NCBI RefSeq assembly: GCF_015207655.1
Contig: NZ_JADEWN010000012.1
Span: forward strand, 1 to 64,000
Direction: 5' to 3'
Length of the DNA stretch: 64,000 nt
Source of the DNA: Gloeocapsopsis crepidinum LEGE 06123
GTDB lineage: Bacteria > Cyanobacteriota > Cyanobacteriia > Cyanobacteriales > Chroococcidiopsidaceae
Every line of letters starts with the position of its first letter. Within the stretch, counting starts at the first letter, position 1. This document shows, piece after piece, positions 32,945-44,188 of the stretch. The position numbers were made by a program, and so were the translations under genes. The notes under the pieces were generated by a model. That model was given only the letters and a program-made list of their open reading frames with translations, did not search any database and had not been told where the DNA came from.

Positions 32945-33160
32945 AGAAAGCAGGGGAGACTAGGAGTTATGAGTTCTCAGTGTTGAGTGTTGAGTTAAAC
33001 AGGAGTATTCAGCTAATCGTACGAAGGTTGTGTATTCTTCAATTCAAAATTCAAAACTCAAAACTAACCACTCGCCCCACACTCCTCACCCCTTACATTT
33101 ATTACCCTTGCCCGTTATCATGATCTCGACGCAATACAAATAGGGGACATAGAAATTAAA

Positions 33161-34609
33161 ATGCGAATTCTGTTTGTTGCCGCAGAAGCAGCCCCCATCG
33201 CCAAAGTCGGTGGAATGGGAGACGTTGTTGGTGCTTTACCCAAAGTGTTAAGAGCAATGGGGCATGATGTTCGGATATTTATGCCATACTATGGCTTCTT
33301 GCCCGACAAAATGGAGATTCCTAAAGATCCAGTTTGGCATGGTAATGCGATGTTTCAGTCATTCGCAGTTTACGAATCTGTCCTTCCTGGTACCGATGTC
33401 CCCTTGTACCTATTTGGACATCCAACGTTTTCACCCCGTCGCATTTATTCTGGAGAAGATGAAGACTGGAGGTTTACATTCTTTGCTAACGGTGCAGCGG
33501 AATTTGCTTGGAACTATTGGAAGCCTGAAATTATTCACTGTCACGACTGGCATACTGGGATGATTCCTGTGTGGATGCATCAATCTCCAGATATCTCGAC
33601 AGTGTTTACTATTCATAACTTAGCGTATCAAGGACCGTGGCGCTGGTACTTAGAAAAAATTACTTGGTGTCCGTGGTATATGCAAGGACACAACACGATG
33701 GCAGCTGCCGTACAATATGCCGATCGCGTCACGACAGTTTCTCCTACCTACGCGCAGCAGATTCAGACAGTTGAGTATGGTGAAACGTTAGAAGGCTTGT
33801 TGTCGTTTATTAGTGGTAAGCTATCTGGCATCATCAATGGCATTGATACCGAAGTTTACGATCCAGTCACCGATAAATACATTGCTCAAACATTTACCAC
33901 TGATACATTAGACCAGCGCAAGGCAAATAAAGTCGCAATACAAGAAGAAGTCGGTTTAGAAGTTAATTCGGGTGCTTTTTTAATTGGTATCGTTACGCGG
34001 TTAGTCGAACAAAAAGGTATCGATTTGATTTTACAAACGCTCGATCGGTTCTTGGCTTATACTGATACTCAGATTGTCCTACTAGGAACAGGCGATCGCT
34101 ATTACGAAAGTCAATTGTGGCAAATGGCGTCACGTTTTCCTGGTCGGATGGCAACCTATTTACTCTATAACGATGCTCTAGCACGACGCATTTACGCTGG
34201 TAGTGATGCGTTCTTGATGCCAAGTCGTTTTGAACCTTGCGGTATTAGCCAGATGCTTGCGCTTCGTTATGGCTGTGTGCCAATTGTGCGCCGTACAGGT
34301 GGCTTAGTTGATACCGTATCGCACCACGATCCTATTAACCATGCAGGTACAGGCTATTGCTTTGACCGTTACGAACCTCTAGACCTTTATACGTGTATGG
34401 TACGAGCTTGGGAAAGCTTCCGCTATAAAGAATACTGGCAAGCCCTACAACAACGTGGAATGAGCCAAGATTTCAGTTGGACAACATCTGCAAAAGATTA
34501 CATCAAGTTGTATAAATCAATGCTTGGTTTGCCAGAGGAGGAAGTCATTGAACCAGATACTAAAGATTCTGACTCCAAAGAAGAATTAGCTTCTGTTGCT
34601 GCGGAATAA
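33161..34609 (+). CDS. glgA: glycogen synthase
   Basis: [59 protein letters not shown]. Confidence 0.97.
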   Translation: MRILFVAAEAAPIAKVGGMGDVVGALPKVLRAMGHDVRIFMPYYGFLPDKMEIPKDPVWHGNAMFQSFAVYESVLPGTDVPLYLFGHPTFSPRRIYSGEDEDWRFTFFANGAAEFAWNYWKPEIIHCHDWHTGMIPVWMHQSPDISTVFTIHNLAYQGPWRWYLEKITWCPWYMQGHNTMAAAVQYADRVTTVSPTYAQQIQTVEYGETLEGLLSFISGKLSGIINGIDTEVYDPVTDKYIAQTFTTDTLDQRKANKVAIQEEVGLEVNSGAFLIGIVTRLVEQKGIDLILQTLDRFLAYTDTQIVLLGTGDRYYESQLWQMASRFPGRMATYLLYNDALARRIYAGSDAFLMPSRFEPCGISQMLALRYGCVPIVRRTGGLVDTVSHHDPINHAGTGYCFDRYEPLDLYTCMVRAWESFRYKEYWQALQQRGMSQDFSWTTSAKDYIKLYKSMLGLPEEEVIEPDTKDSDSKEELASVAAE

Positions 34610-34610
34610 A

Positions 34611-34664
34611 AGCTTGGCGAATGAATTCGCTGCTAGAAAAACTAAGTCCACCTGCGTGGACTTA
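34611..34664 (+). repeat. dispersed two-hairpin intergenic element, copy 3 (best preserved)
   Basis: agcttggcgaatgaattcgctgctagaaaaactAAGTCCACctgcGTGGACTTat. Confidence 0.75.
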
Positions 34665-34825
34665 TCAACAAAACTCGCACTTAAGAGTGTCCACTCGTCA
34701 GGCTTTGATTTGGAGTTGGGGAACCTCCGCACCGCAGTGGTTCCCGCGCGTGAGAGCAACTGGCGTGGATTTAGGGGCTAGAGAGGCTACAGTTACTTAA
34801 CGATTTAACCTGGATTAGCTAATGG

Positions 34826-36229
34826 CTAATTAAACACAGGCAATCCTGCTAGCGCCATCGCGACTTCTTCAGCATTGTATTCCGTATCGCGGAGTAACCC
34901 AGCTTGGTAATCCATATAAGCTTGCATATCAAAATGACCGTGACCGCAGAGATTGAATAAAATAGTTTTACTCGTTCCTTCCTCTTTACAGCGCAACGCT
35001 TCATCAATCGCAGCTTTTACCGCATGATTCGCTTCAGGTGCAGGAAGAATACCCTCAACCCTTGCAAATGTAAGCCCCGCAGCAAAACAACTAAGTTGTG
35101 GTTCTGCACGAGTTTCAATTAGTCCTAATTCGACAACATGACTCAGTAAGGGAGCCATGCCATGATACCGCAATCCGCCAGCATGAACGCCTTCGGGCAT
35201 AAAAGAATTACCTAAGGTGTGCATTTTTACCAAGGGAGTTAGATGCGCTGTGTCGCCAAAATCATAGGTGTATTTACCCTTGGTGAGTGTCGGACAAGCT
35301 GCTGGTTCGACTGCAACAAATCTGATATTATTTTGCTCGCCGCGTAGCTTTGCCCCGATAAATGGAAAAGCGATTCCTGCAAAGTTACTTCCACCACCCG
35401 TACAGCCGACAACAATATCAGGATAGTCTCCAGCTTGTTCTAACTGGGCGATCGCTTCATACCCAATAACAGTTTGATGAAGTAGTACGTGATTCAGGAC
35501 GCTACCTAAAGCATATTTTGTTTGCCGATCCTGTACAGCTTCCACAGCTTCACTAATCGCAATCCCCAAACTACCGTTGCTTTCAGGATACTGCGCGAGA
35601 ATTTTTCTACCTGCTGCTGTTTCTTCACTAGGACTTGCAATGACTTTGGCACCATAAGCCTCCATCAACGCCCGCCGATAAGGTTTTTGTTGGTAGCTGA
35701 CTTTCACCATATACACCACTACCTCTAACCCAAATAACGCCCCAGCAAAAGCCAGCGACGATCCCCACTGTCCTGCACCGGTTTCGGTTGTTAAACGTTT
35801 GACTCCGGCTTGTTTGTTGTAGTATGCCTGCGCGACTGCTGTATTCGGTTTATGGCTACCCGTAGGGCTAACACCTTCGTATTTGTAATAAATTTTGGCA
35901 GGAGTATCGAGGGCTTGTTCTAAACGTCGGGCGCGATAAAGTGGTGTTGGTCGCCATTGACGATAAATCGATTGCACTTGTTCAGGAATCTCGATCCAAC
36001 GTTCTTGACTCACTTCCTGCACGATTAACTCCATCGGAAACAGAGGTTCAAGATCGCTAGGAGTAATTGGCTGCCCTGTTCCAGGATGTAAAACAGGTGG
36101 CATTGAAGTCGGTAAATCAGCTTGAATGTTGTACCAAGCTGTCGGCATTTGGTCTTCTGTAAGCGTATATTTAATTGTTTCCATTAGTGGTTTTGTGGTA
36201 AGAAGCCACACATTATATCGGAAACGCAC
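34826..36229 (-). CDS. TrpB-like pyridoxal-phosphate-dependent enzyme (TrpB2 type)
   Basis: [43 protein letters not shown]; likely start at METIKY (about 36184). Confidence 0.9.
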   Translation of the reverse strand: MRFRYNVWLLTTKPLMETIKYTLTEDQMPTAWYNIQADLPTSMPPVLHPGTGQPITPSDLEPLFPMELIVQEVSQERWIEIPEQVQSIYRQWRPTPLYRARRLEQALDTPAKIYYKYEGVSPTGSHKPNTAVAQAYYNKQAGVKRLTTETGAGQWGSSLAFAGALFGLEVVVYMVKVSYQQKPYRRALMEAYGAKVIASPSEETAAGRKILAQYPESNGSLGIAISEAVEAVQDRQTKYALGSVLNHVLLHQTVIGYEAIAQLEQAGDYPDIVVGCTGGGSNFAGIAFPFIGAKLRGEQNNIRFVAVEPAACPTLTKGKYTYDFGDTAHLTPLVKMHTLGNSFMPEGVHAGGLRYHGMAPLLSHVVELGLIETRAEPQLSCFAAGLTFARVEGILPAPEANHAVKAAIDEALRCKEEGTSKTILFNLCGHGHFDMQAYMDYQAGLLRDTEYNAEEVAMALAGLPVFN

Positions 36230-36321
36230 TTAATAATCTAAGAAGGTTTCACATTTGGTGAAGCGCGATCGCACTTTGGCATTTTAAGAGAAGCTTGAGC
36301 AAAAGCTGTGGTTTCTAGCCG

Positions 36322-36636
36322 CTAAGCTGATGTTTTAAATTCACTAACCGTAGCTATAGATTCTAATATTTTAGATTCTTTTTTTTGAGCATCGTACAAG
36401 TTACAAGCTGTTTGGAGATTAAGCCAGAACTCTACAGAAGTACCAAAAAATTTAGCAAGTCTTAGCGCTGTACTTTCTGATATACCTCGCTTTTCATTGA
36501 CAATTTCATTGATTCTTTGATAAGACATCTTCAGCTGATTTGCCAATTCTTGTTGGGTGATGCCCATAGGGATAAGAAACTCTTCTTTGAGAATTTCTCC
36601 TGGATGGGTAGGTGGGCGGTTTGCAGGAATACGCAT
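36322..36636 (-). CDS. higA: HigA family addiction-module antitoxin
   Basis: PPTHPGEILKEEFLIPMGITQQELANQLKMSYQRINEIVNEKRGISESTALRLAKFFGTSVEFWLNLQ. Confidence 0.93.
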   Translation of the reverse strand: MRIPANRPPTHPGEILKEEFLIPMGITQQELANQLKMSYQRINEIVNEKRGISESTALRLAKFFGTSVEFWLNLQTACNLYDAQKKESKILESIATVSEFKTSA

Positions 36637-36659
36637 AAGTTGTTCTCTCGTTTTGCCAA

Positions 36660-36954
36660 TTAGTGATAATCTACTATTTCAACTTCCTCAGCGCCTTGTT
36701 CAGTCCAAACAAAGCAGATGCGGTACTGGATCATTAATTCTGATACTATGCTGTCCAAGGCGATCGCCACTCAGGGATTCTAAGTAGTTTTTTGGCAGAA
36801 CCCTTAAATCATTCAGATTCGCAGCAGCATCTATTGCATCTAGTTTCCACCTTGCTACTGCTAACAAATTTTGAGGGCAGACTTTTCTAGCTTTCTTTGT
36901 GTCTAACCCGTCAAACACATCCTTTGTGCCTTCGTCTTTAAAGCTTAATATCAT
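36660..36954 (-). pseudogene. higB: HigB/RelE-family toxin, frameshifted
   Basis: MILSFKDEGTKDVFDGLDTKKARKVCPQ...LESLSGDRLGQHSIRIND then an extra base at about 36728-36729; removing it restores QYRICFVWTEQGAEEVEIVDYH* ending at 36660. Confidence 0.85.
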
Positions 36955-37012
36955 GTATTACATTAACACGGATACCATGCTAACGCAGTGAGCTAAGCTT
37001 CTACAATCCGTA

Positions 37013-37555
37013 TCAAACCCGTTCAAGAGACTGGTGTGGTTTTTGTGGCAGTTCAACTTGGATTGTGTCGCCAGGTATTACCACGCCACCGATGACAACA
37101 ATGCCCATGACTCCGGCTTTACGAATAAGTTTGCCATGTTCGTTGCGTCCTAGAACCGCAGCCATTAATCCCGCCTGAAATTGCTCTAACTGCGCGCAAG
37201 GATTTCGCAAACCCGTCAATTGAACCACTGCTGTATTACCCAAGTACAGCCGTGTATCCACTGGTAAAGCAAGCAGATTGATACCGCGTGTCGTAATATT
37301 CTCTCCCATTTGTCCGGCTGATACAACAAAGCCAGCAGCTTGCAATTCGTCGTGTAGTTCAGCATGAATTAAGTGAACTTGGCGTAAATTAGGTTGAGTT
37401 GGATCAACTGCCACTCGCGATCGATGCTTGATCGTCTTGCCCATGTGTGAATCACCTTCGACACCAAACCCTGCTAGCAGCTGAATACTTTCCTGATTTT
37501 GCTTGCTGAAAGTATGTGTTGCACTGCGGCTGACTGCTAACACTACACCATCCAT
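37013..37555 (-). CDS. MOSC domain-containing protein
   Basis: GVEGDSHMGKTIKHRSRV, VSAGQMGENITTRGINLL, LRNPCAQLEQF. Confidence 0.88.
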   Translation of the reverse strand: MDGVVLAVSRSATHTFSKQNQESIQLLAGFGVEGDSHMGKTIKHRSRVAVDPTQPNLRQVHLIHAELHDELQAAGFVVSAGQMGENITTRGINLLALPVDTRLYLGNTAVVQLTGLRNPCAQLEQFQAGLMAAVLGRNEHGKLIRKAGVMGIVVIGGVVIPGDTIQVELPQKPHQSLERV

Positions 37556-37661
37556 TTCTACACAACCTCATTGGTTCTTGATCGCAGCTTATACTCGATC
37601 TCTTTTTTTTGTAATTTCCTTCCCTAGCGGAGTGTGTTCTAATATTACTGCGTTGGATTAC

Positions 37662-38249
37662 TCACAGTAACCAATCAAACAATGCTTTCACCGATAAACT
37701 AAAATCTTGGGCAAATGCTGGCATAGGTAGATGAATCTCTGGTTTATCAAAAACATCTGTCGGTTGATCAGATCGATAAACAAACACCGATCGCTCTTGA
37801 GGATCGATTAACCAACCCATCTGCGTGTTATGTTTCAGACAGTGCAAAAGATTCTTTGTGACTTTCGTTTGACTTTGATCTGGTGACAAAATTTCAATTA
37901 CCCAATCTGGTGCGATCGCAAACACACTAGCAACTCCACCATCTTCCTTGCGTGGAATTCGATTCCAGGTAAACACTGCAATATCTGGAACAATCGAGCG
38001 ATCGCCAAAAGTACAACGCAGTTCAGAAAATGCTCTAGCAACACGTCGCGGCTTGAGTGCTGCATTAATTGCAGTTGACAACTCAGTTTGAATCGCGCTA
38101 TGTTCTCCCTGCGGCATTGGCTTTTGAACAACTTGCCTATTAATATATTCGCTAGCAGGTTCTGTTTCTGGCAGTTGAAGGAACTCTGCTAGTGTCAAAG
38201 CTTTATTTGGTGTTTGTACCATACAGATCACCTGCGATTGCCACCACAC
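37662..38249 (-). CDS. Uma2 family endonuclease
   Basis: EYINRQVVQKPMPQGEHSAIQTELS; VPDIAVFTW; PDWVIEILSPDQSQTKVTKNLLHCLKHNTQMGWLIDPQERSVFVY. Confidence 0.9.
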   Translation of the reverse strand: MWWQSQVICMVQTPNKALTLAEFLQLPETEPASEYINRQVVQKPMPQGEHSAIQTELSTAINAALKPRRVARAFSELRCTFGDRSIVPDIAVFTWNRIPRKEDGGVASVFAIAPDWVIEILSPDQSQTKVTKNLLHCLKHNTQMGWLIDPQERSVFVYRSDQPTDVFDKPEIHLPMPAFAQDFSLSVKALFDWLL

Positions 38250-38252
38250 CTC

Positions 38253-39041
38253 CTAGCTTAATTGAGTCACAACTTGATTTACTTTTGGTCTACCAAAACG
38301 TTCCCACGCATTCCCACCGCGTAAGAATAACTCCATCCATCGTACTGGCTTACCGTCATTTCCTTGCCAACCGGAACTCCCTGGTGCAAAAGCTAAAGTA
38401 CCTTCAGGAACTCTAAAACTGCCATCAGAATAGACCGCGTCACTTACAACATCGCCGACGCGAATGATAACTTTATCTTCTGGATTGAGATTGACACTAG
38501 ACGCAGGAATTGTAGTTTTAATATTACCGTAGCCATCAATCCACGCAACGCGATCGCTTGGTGCATCAGGAATTTGCTCAGAACTTATCTCATCTCCCAA
38601 AAGGCTGAAATCATTTTGAGCGATCGCTGCTGCGGCTTGCGGAAAGACGTCTCGCGAACGAAACTGCGATCCTCCACGCGAAACCTTGACTATTTGAACA
38701 ACTTGTGAATGATTCTTGATAAAAGATAGTGTATATCCAGCATTAACACCGACAACTTTCACCCCATTTTCTAGCAAGGCATAAGTTAACCCTTCCCCTT
38801 CATTGTCTAATCTTGGTTCAGACTTGTCTTGACGAGGTGCGCAATTATGATAAACTAAACGTTCTTGTGGACCAGGATTAAGACCAAGTTGCGCTACCCA
38901 AAACCCAGTAGCTAAGGTGCTAAAGGGAGGAACAGACAATAAGCTAACTTGCGCTTTGGGTAAAGCTAACAATAAACGTTGAGTTACTTCAGCAAAAGCT
39001 GGATCGCCGTTTCCGTAATCTGCAATTAAGCTAATGAGCAT
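38253..39041 (-). CDS. SAM hydrolase/SAM-dependent halogenase family protein (DUF62)
   Basis: MLISLIADYGNGDPAFAEV; WIDGYGNIKTTIP; C-terminal LAFAPGSSGW ... MELFLRGGNA. Confidence 0.8.
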   Translation of the reverse strand: MLISLIADYGNGDPAFAEVTQRLLLALPKAQVSLLSVPPFSTLATGFWVAQLGLNPGPQERLVYHNCAPRQDKSEPRLDNEGEGLTYALLENGVKVVGVNAGYTLSFIKNHSQVVQIVKVSRGGSQFRSRDVFPQAAAAIAQNDFSLLGDEISSEQIPDAPSDRVAWIDGYGNIKTTIPASSVNLNPEDKVIIRVGDVVSDAVYSDGSFRVPEGTLAFAPGSSGWQGNDGKPVRWMELFLRGGNAWERFGRPKVNQVVTQLS

Positions 39042-39514
39042 AACGCCAGTTCATAGAGGCATGATTAGTCTAGACGATATTGCCTCATGTTTAAACTTAT
39101 TTTCTAGAGTTCTTTAGCTTTGGTGACAATCAAGGCGTTCTACTTAGCAAAAATCAGAGCTATTACTTGAGAAGAGCTACAACCTAAGATAGAGCTTGTT
39201 AGCAATTTCTCGCTCAAGCGATCGCAATTATCCCTAATCTCTATCTCTTAAATTCTTTCTTTCGCTGGATCGTTGCTGAAATATTAAGACTTAAAATCGA
39301 TTTACAAAACACGTCTTCATGGCTTGGTATCAATGAATGGTAGTACTCTATTACTACCGTTGCTGATCCCTGTTTATAGAGTTATCCTCTATAAGGCGAT
39401 CAATCTTTATTGAAGTGCAACGCTCGGGTTGTACGTTAGAAGTCCATAACGCACAAAACATAGAGCATTGTAAGTTTTCTATACTATTAAAAGACGACAG
39501 AAACAACAAAATCT

Positions 39515-39736
39515 ATGAGCAACATCCAAGAACAAATCGAACAAGAAAGAGAGCAAGCACGTTCTATCTGTGACACCAGTGGTGCTAGTTCTGGTGAATG
39601 CGCTGCAGCCTGGGATGCTGTAGAAGAACTACAAGCAGAAGCCTCTCATCAGAAGCAAACTAAACCCAAAAATTCTCTTGAACAATACTGTGATGAGAAC
39701 CCAGAAGCTGCTGAATGCCGCATTTATGATGAATAA
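39515..39736 (+). CDS. CP12 domain protein (Calvin cycle regulator)
   Basis: 73 aa; ICDTSGASSGECAAAWDAVEELQAEA ... LEQYCDENPEAAECRIYDE. Confidence 0.95.
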   Translation: MSNIQEQIEQEREQARSICDTSGASSGECAAAWDAVEELQAEASHQKQTKPKNSLEQYCDENPEAAECRIYDE

Positions 39737-39787
39737 ATCATTAATCAAGCGTAGTTCTGTACAACGTGCATAATGTACAATTCACAA

Positions 39788-39813
39788 GGACACTTGACAA
39801 AGTGTCCCTTTTT
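39788..39813 (+). terminator. rho-independent terminator of CP12
   Basis: GGACACTT gaca AAGTGTCC cttttta. Confidence 0.8.
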
Positions 39814-39937
39814 ATTATTTTTCTGAAATTAGATATCATAGCTATCTAATTGAAGATTAAAAAAACTGATTTGCTAAATCATTGTTTCTTATTACTGCAT
39901 CGCAAAAGAATTTTTTACTGCCTAAATCATCTGAGTT

Positions 39938-40534
39938 ATGCAAAATGAAGTTTGGTTACGTCCCCTAGTTTGGATGGACTATCGTTTAGCCGTACTATTT
40001 ACAGTTCTTGTTCCTTTGATATTGCTTGTATGGGCATTTGTCCAAAAAGCTGAAGCAATCCAACGCCTATTAACTATTTATTGGCGTGTATCAAGCCTCC
40101 TCGCAATCACTGTTTACCTCCTAATTGCAGCAATACCAGTAGGATATATCTCAGGGACAATCGCTCGAGTTCTAATTCCTATTGCACTCTGGTTTTGGAT
40201 AGATCTTAATGAAGAAATTGACGATCAACCAAGAGGAATATTAAAACTCACATTTAATTCTTGGCGCTGGGCTATGACTATATACAGTGTATTAGGAGCG
40301 ATCGCTAGCATACCCTTTCTTCAATGTGCCTTTTCTAGAGAAGCCTTAGCTACTCCTTTGTGTACAATACTAAGAGAGCCACCTTTACTTTTCAGAGAAT
40401 ACTTTCATGCTAATTCCACGCCTCAATTCCTGGGCTTTTTAGGCGTAGTTGGTTTAATCTTTTACGTTATTTGCTTAAGCTATTTTGTGCTATTTAAACT
40501 AGGTAAACAAGGACGTTCTGCTTTACCGCAATAA
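39938..40534 (+). CDS. DUF3177-like cyanobacterial membrane protein
   Basis: 198 aa multi-TM; VWLRPLVWMDYRLAVLFTVLVPLILLVWAFVQKAEAIQRLL. Confidence 0.7.
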   Translation: MQNEVWLRPLVWMDYRLAVLFTVLVPLILLVWAFVQKAEAIQRLLTIYWRVSSLLAITVYLLIAAIPVGYISGTIARVLIPIALWFWIDLNEEIDDQPRGILKLTFNSWRWAMTIYSVLGAIASIPFLQCAFSREALATPLCTILREPPLLFREYFHANSTPQFLGFLGVVGLIFYVICLSYFVLFKLGKQGRSALPQ

Positions 40535-40687
40535 TGAGGGTTGAAGTTACTTCAAGCAGTGCAGAGGTGAAGAGAGTATTCTTGATTTTGGGAAACTAGG
40601 AGACTAGAAGTTATCAGTTCTAAATGAGAAGATTCAACTCAAAACTAGCCATTAACTACTCTTTTACTCGCTCCTAGTCCCTCACTT

Positions 40688-41023
40688 GTGAATTTTTCTA
40701 GCACGCAACACTTTCAAGTCATGATGAATGATTCTGTAGAAAAGCGCTTAGAACAATATACTGCAAAGCGACCTCAAGAAGTATTGATTGTAACAGCAGA
40801 CATCTTTGGAGAAATAGACCAGATTGCAATATTTAAAGGTTTTTCTAGTTCATTAATGCGTGCAACAGCATTTGATCCAGAAATACCAGTGCTACCAGAT
40901 GATGCCAAAATTCTTGCCATTGATAGAGTAGCAAGTCCCTATAATCCTCAATCACCAAATTATATCCAGCAAGGACTTACGTGGAACAGCATTCAATCAC
41001 TTTTGTCAGAAGTTGGAGTTTAA
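40688..41023 (+). CDS. hypothetical protein
   Basis: 111 aa ORF; EVLIVTADIFGEIDQIAIFKGFSSSLMRATAFDPEIPVLPDDAKI. Confidence 0.65.
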   Translation: MNFSSTQHFQVMMNDSVEKRLEQYTAKRPQEVLIVTADIFGEIDQIAIFKGFSSSLMRATAFDPEIPVLPDDAKILAIDRVASPYNPQSPNYIQQGLTWNSIQSLLSEVGV

Positions 41024-41628
41024 AGTCTTAGATTAGTAACTAGCATTAATTTATTAGTATCTAAGTTAATTAAACGCAGGGTAGCCGTCCTTGCTGTGAA
41101 GCGTGGGTAGATAAGATACTTCTATTAATTGATCGTACTTAGCACCAACTAAGGAAACAACAATTTAATACTGGAACAGTGCTAAATTATTTGTAAGAAT
41201 TTCTTTTCATATTTTTTTTGCGTCACGTCATGATTTGCACGGCGGTATTTCCTTGGCGTGCTTTGTGGTTTCCCAGACAATCTTCCAACTTAAATAAGAC
41301 TGCCACAGATACTTAACTGTTTCTTCATACGTATATCTATTTACGTATTTTTCTCAGTTTGCCCTTGACGAAATCTTTGACTGCAAAAGTATAATTTATA
41401 ACATATATTACTGAATTACGAAATACCTTACATCGTAGGTTGTAGTGTCTATAAACTAAACCATCACAGAATTGTAAAGTATCTATAAAGAAATTGCGGA
41501 TTATACTGAGGTGAAACAAATATTCATACAATAAATTCTTTATATCTATTTAATAAAGCGGCAATAACATTAAAACAATATTAAGCATCAGATTAGAAAA
41601 TGATATTCTCCTAGCGTGAACTAGTTGT

Positions 41629-43110
41629 GTGAGGGGTAAAACTATGGTCTCGTCTCCTATTAGCATTCAAAGTGTCACAGACACAGCATCTACTCAGTTA
41701 GCATCACTGCAAACAGCAGCAGACTATCAATCATCAGCGATCGCTCTCCCAAATTCTCCTTTATTTGGTACAGATGGTATCCGTGGAAAAGTTGGAGATT
41801 TACTCACTGCATCCTTAGCGTTGCAAGTGGGGTTTTGGGCTGGAGTTGTGCTGCGTCAAAATTCTCAGAACTTAGGATCAGTCATTGTCGGGCAGGATTC
41901 GCGTAACTCAAGCGATATGCTAGCGATGGCAGTTGCCTCTGGGTTAGCGTCTTCTGGGCTAGAAGTGTGGCATTTGGGTTTGTGTCCCACGCCTTGTGTT
42001 GCCTACTTGACGAGTATCACCGATGCTGTGGGTGGAGTCATGATTTCTGCTAGCCACAATCCACCAGCAGACAACGGCATTAAGTTTTTTGGTAGAGATG
42101 GCGCAAAATTACCTCAATCTTGGCAAACTGAAATCGAAGCAGGAGTACGCAGCCAGACGAACCTTTGCATCGGTCAAAATGCTTGGGGACGTTCTTATCT
42201 GCGTTCAGACTTAGTACAAAATTACACAGAATCACTCAAAAAACCTTTGCTACAAAATCGCGACTTTGCTGGAATGCGTATTGTACTGGATCTAGCATGG
42301 GGCGCTGCAGTAAACCTTGCACCTGCAGTATTTCAAGATTTAGGTGCTGAAGTCATTTGTTTACACGATCGCGCTGATGGCGATCGCATCAATGTCGAGT
42401 GTGGTTCTACTTGCTTAACATCTTTACAAGCCGCTGTGCGAGAACATCGTGCTACGCTGGGCTTTGCATTTGATGGTGATGCAGATCGAGTTCTTGCTGT
42501 AGATGACAAAGGTAGACCTGTTGATGGAGATTACATTCTTTATCTGTGGGGTAAAGCTTTACAAACAAGGCAACAACTCCCAGAGAACTTGATCATTTCC
42601 ACAGTGATGGCAAATCTTGGCTTTGAGCGTGCTTGGGAAAAGATTGGTGGTAGAATGATTCGTACTCCAGTGGGCGATCAGTATGTGCAAGCAGAAATGG
42701 TAAGGACTGGAGGAATGTTAGGTGGTGAGCAGTCAGGACACATTCTCTGTCGTCACTACAGTATTACAGGTGATGGATTGTTAACAGCTTTGCATATTGC
42801 GGCTTTAGTTCAGTATGCAGGAGTACCGCTGTCAGAAATGGTCAGTCAAAGCTTTGCGACTTATCCTCAGTTGTTACGCAATGTTCGTGTAGAAGACCGC
42901 GATCGCCGCATGAGTTGGAATCAGTGTACAGCGATACAGCAAGCGATCGCACGAGCCGAAGCTGCAATGGGCAACCAAGGACGAATTCTTGTCCGTGCCT
43001 CTGGTACTGAACCAGTGATTCGCGTCATGGTCGAAGCTGCTAGTGCCGATTTAACTCAATATTGGACAGAAAACCTAGTACTTGCAGTTCAACAATACCT
43101 CAATAACTAA
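41629..43110 (+). CDS. glmM: phosphoglucosamine mutase
   Basis: [60 protein letters not shown]. Confidence 0.95.
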   Translation: MRGKTMVSSPISIQSVTDTASTQLASLQTAADYQSSAIALPNSPLFGTDGIRGKVGDLLTASLALQVGFWAGVVLRQNSQNLGSVIVGQDSRNSSDMLAMAVASGLASSGLEVWHLGLCPTPCVAYLTSITDAVGGVMISASHNPPADNGIKFFGRDGAKLPQSWQTEIEAGVRSQTNLCIGQNAWGRSYLRSDLVQNYTESLKKPLLQNRDFAGMRIVLDLAWGAAVNLAPAVFQDLGAEVICLHDRADGDRINVECGSTCLTSLQAAVREHRATLGFAFDGDADRVLAVDDKGRPVDGDYILYLWGKALQTRQQLPENLIISTVMANLGFERAWEKIGGRMIRTPVGDQYVQAEMVRTGGMLGGEQSGHILCRHYSITGDGLLTALHIAALVQYAGVPLSEMVSQSFATYPQLLRNVRVEDRDRRMSWNQCTAIQQAIARAEAAMGNQGRILVRASGTEPVIRVMVEAASADLTQYWTENLVLAVQQYLNN

Positions 43111-43239
43111 ATCTGTAGACTGAATTACCAAACCTAAAATTTTGTTGAAAACCGCTAAACTCCGACCGGAGAACTGGGGTTTTATGTCATGATCGCAAAG
43201 TAAACGAGTTAAAGACTTTCAGAGCATAGGAAACGAGTT

Positions 43240-43878
43240 ATGGCTCTTCGACTAGGTGACACAGTACCAAACTTTAAGCAGGCTTCTACCGCAGGAGAAA
43301 TCGATTTTTACGAGTGGGCAGGCGATAGCTGGGTGATTTTATTTTCTCACCCTAAAGACTTTACCCCAGTTTGCACCACAGAACTTGGTGAAGTTGCTCG
43401 TCTCAAACCAGAGTTTGACAAACGCAATGTCAAAGCACTAGCCCTTAGTGTTGATGATGTAGATTCTCACAAAGGTTGGGTTGGAGATATTGAAGAAACT
43501 CAAAGCGTTGGTCTGAATTACCCCATCTTGGCAGATCCCGACAAAAAGGTTTCTGACCTGTATGACATGATTCACCCCAATGCCAACGATACTCTGACAG
43601 TACGCTCAGTGTTCATCATTGACCCAAACAAAAAACTGCGTCTCAACTTTACTTACCCTGCCAGTACTGGACGCAATTTTGATGAAATTTTACGCGTCAT
43701 AGATTCACTGCAACTTACAGATAACTACAGCGTGGCTACCCCAGCAAACTGGAAAGATGGCGATGACTGCGTTATCGTTCCTTCTATCAAAGACCCAGAA
43801 GAAATCAAGCAAAAATTCCCCAAAGGTCATACCGAACTTAAACCTTACTTACGGATGACTCCTCAACCCAATAAATAA
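43240..43878 (+). CDS. 1-Cys peroxiredoxin (Prx6 type)
   Basis: FSHPKDFTPVCTTELGEVARL; long C-terminal Prx6 extension. Confidence 0.95.
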   Translation: MALRLGDTVPNFKQASTAGEIDFYEWAGDSWVILFSHPKDFTPVCTTELGEVARLKPEFDKRNVKALALSVDDVDSHKGWVGDIEETQSVGLNYPILADPDKKVSDLYDMIHPNANDTLTVRSVFIIDPNKKLRLNFTYPASTGRNFDEILRVIDSLQLTDNYSVATPANWKDGDDCVIVPSIKDPEEIKQKFPKGHTELKPYLRMTPQPNK

Positions 43879-43899
43879 TTTAATCTTGTGAGTGATTCT

Positions 43900-43925
43900 G
43901 GTGGGCTTGTACCCACCTTTTTTTT
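43900..43925 (+). terminator. rho-independent terminator of the peroxiredoxin gene
   Basis: GGTGGG cttgta CCCACC followed by TTTTTTTT. Confidence 0.85.
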
Positions 43926-43959
43926 AAGGTTTATAGACTTCCTGCATGAATCACAGATG

Positions 43960-44010
43960 CCCTACGACTAAAGTCGGGGCTATCCAGGCAAAGTGTACCT
44001 TCGTACACTT
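43960..44010 (+). repeat. two-hairpin intergenic element, variant copy (CGACT-AAAGTCG + AAGTGTACcttcGTACACTT)
   Basis: ccctacgactaaagtcggggctatccaggcaaagtgtaccttcgtacactt. Confidence 0.65.
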
Positions 44011-44063
44011 AAACAAAACTTTTACTAATGAGTCCACCTCAGCAAATTTTAGTTTAGATGGCA

Positions 44064-44077
44064 GCGAATGAATTCGC
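44064..44077 (+). repeat. partial copy of the dispersed element (first hairpin only)
   Basis: gcgaatgaattcgc. Confidence 0.5.
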
Positions 44078-44188
44078 ACTCGTATTTATGCTAACGGCTA
44101 ATAGCTAATTGCCAATCGCTATGCAAAAAGGCAGTATGAGAAAATAGACTGTGAGTAGTAATGTCAGAAAGACTGGAATTAAATCGCA

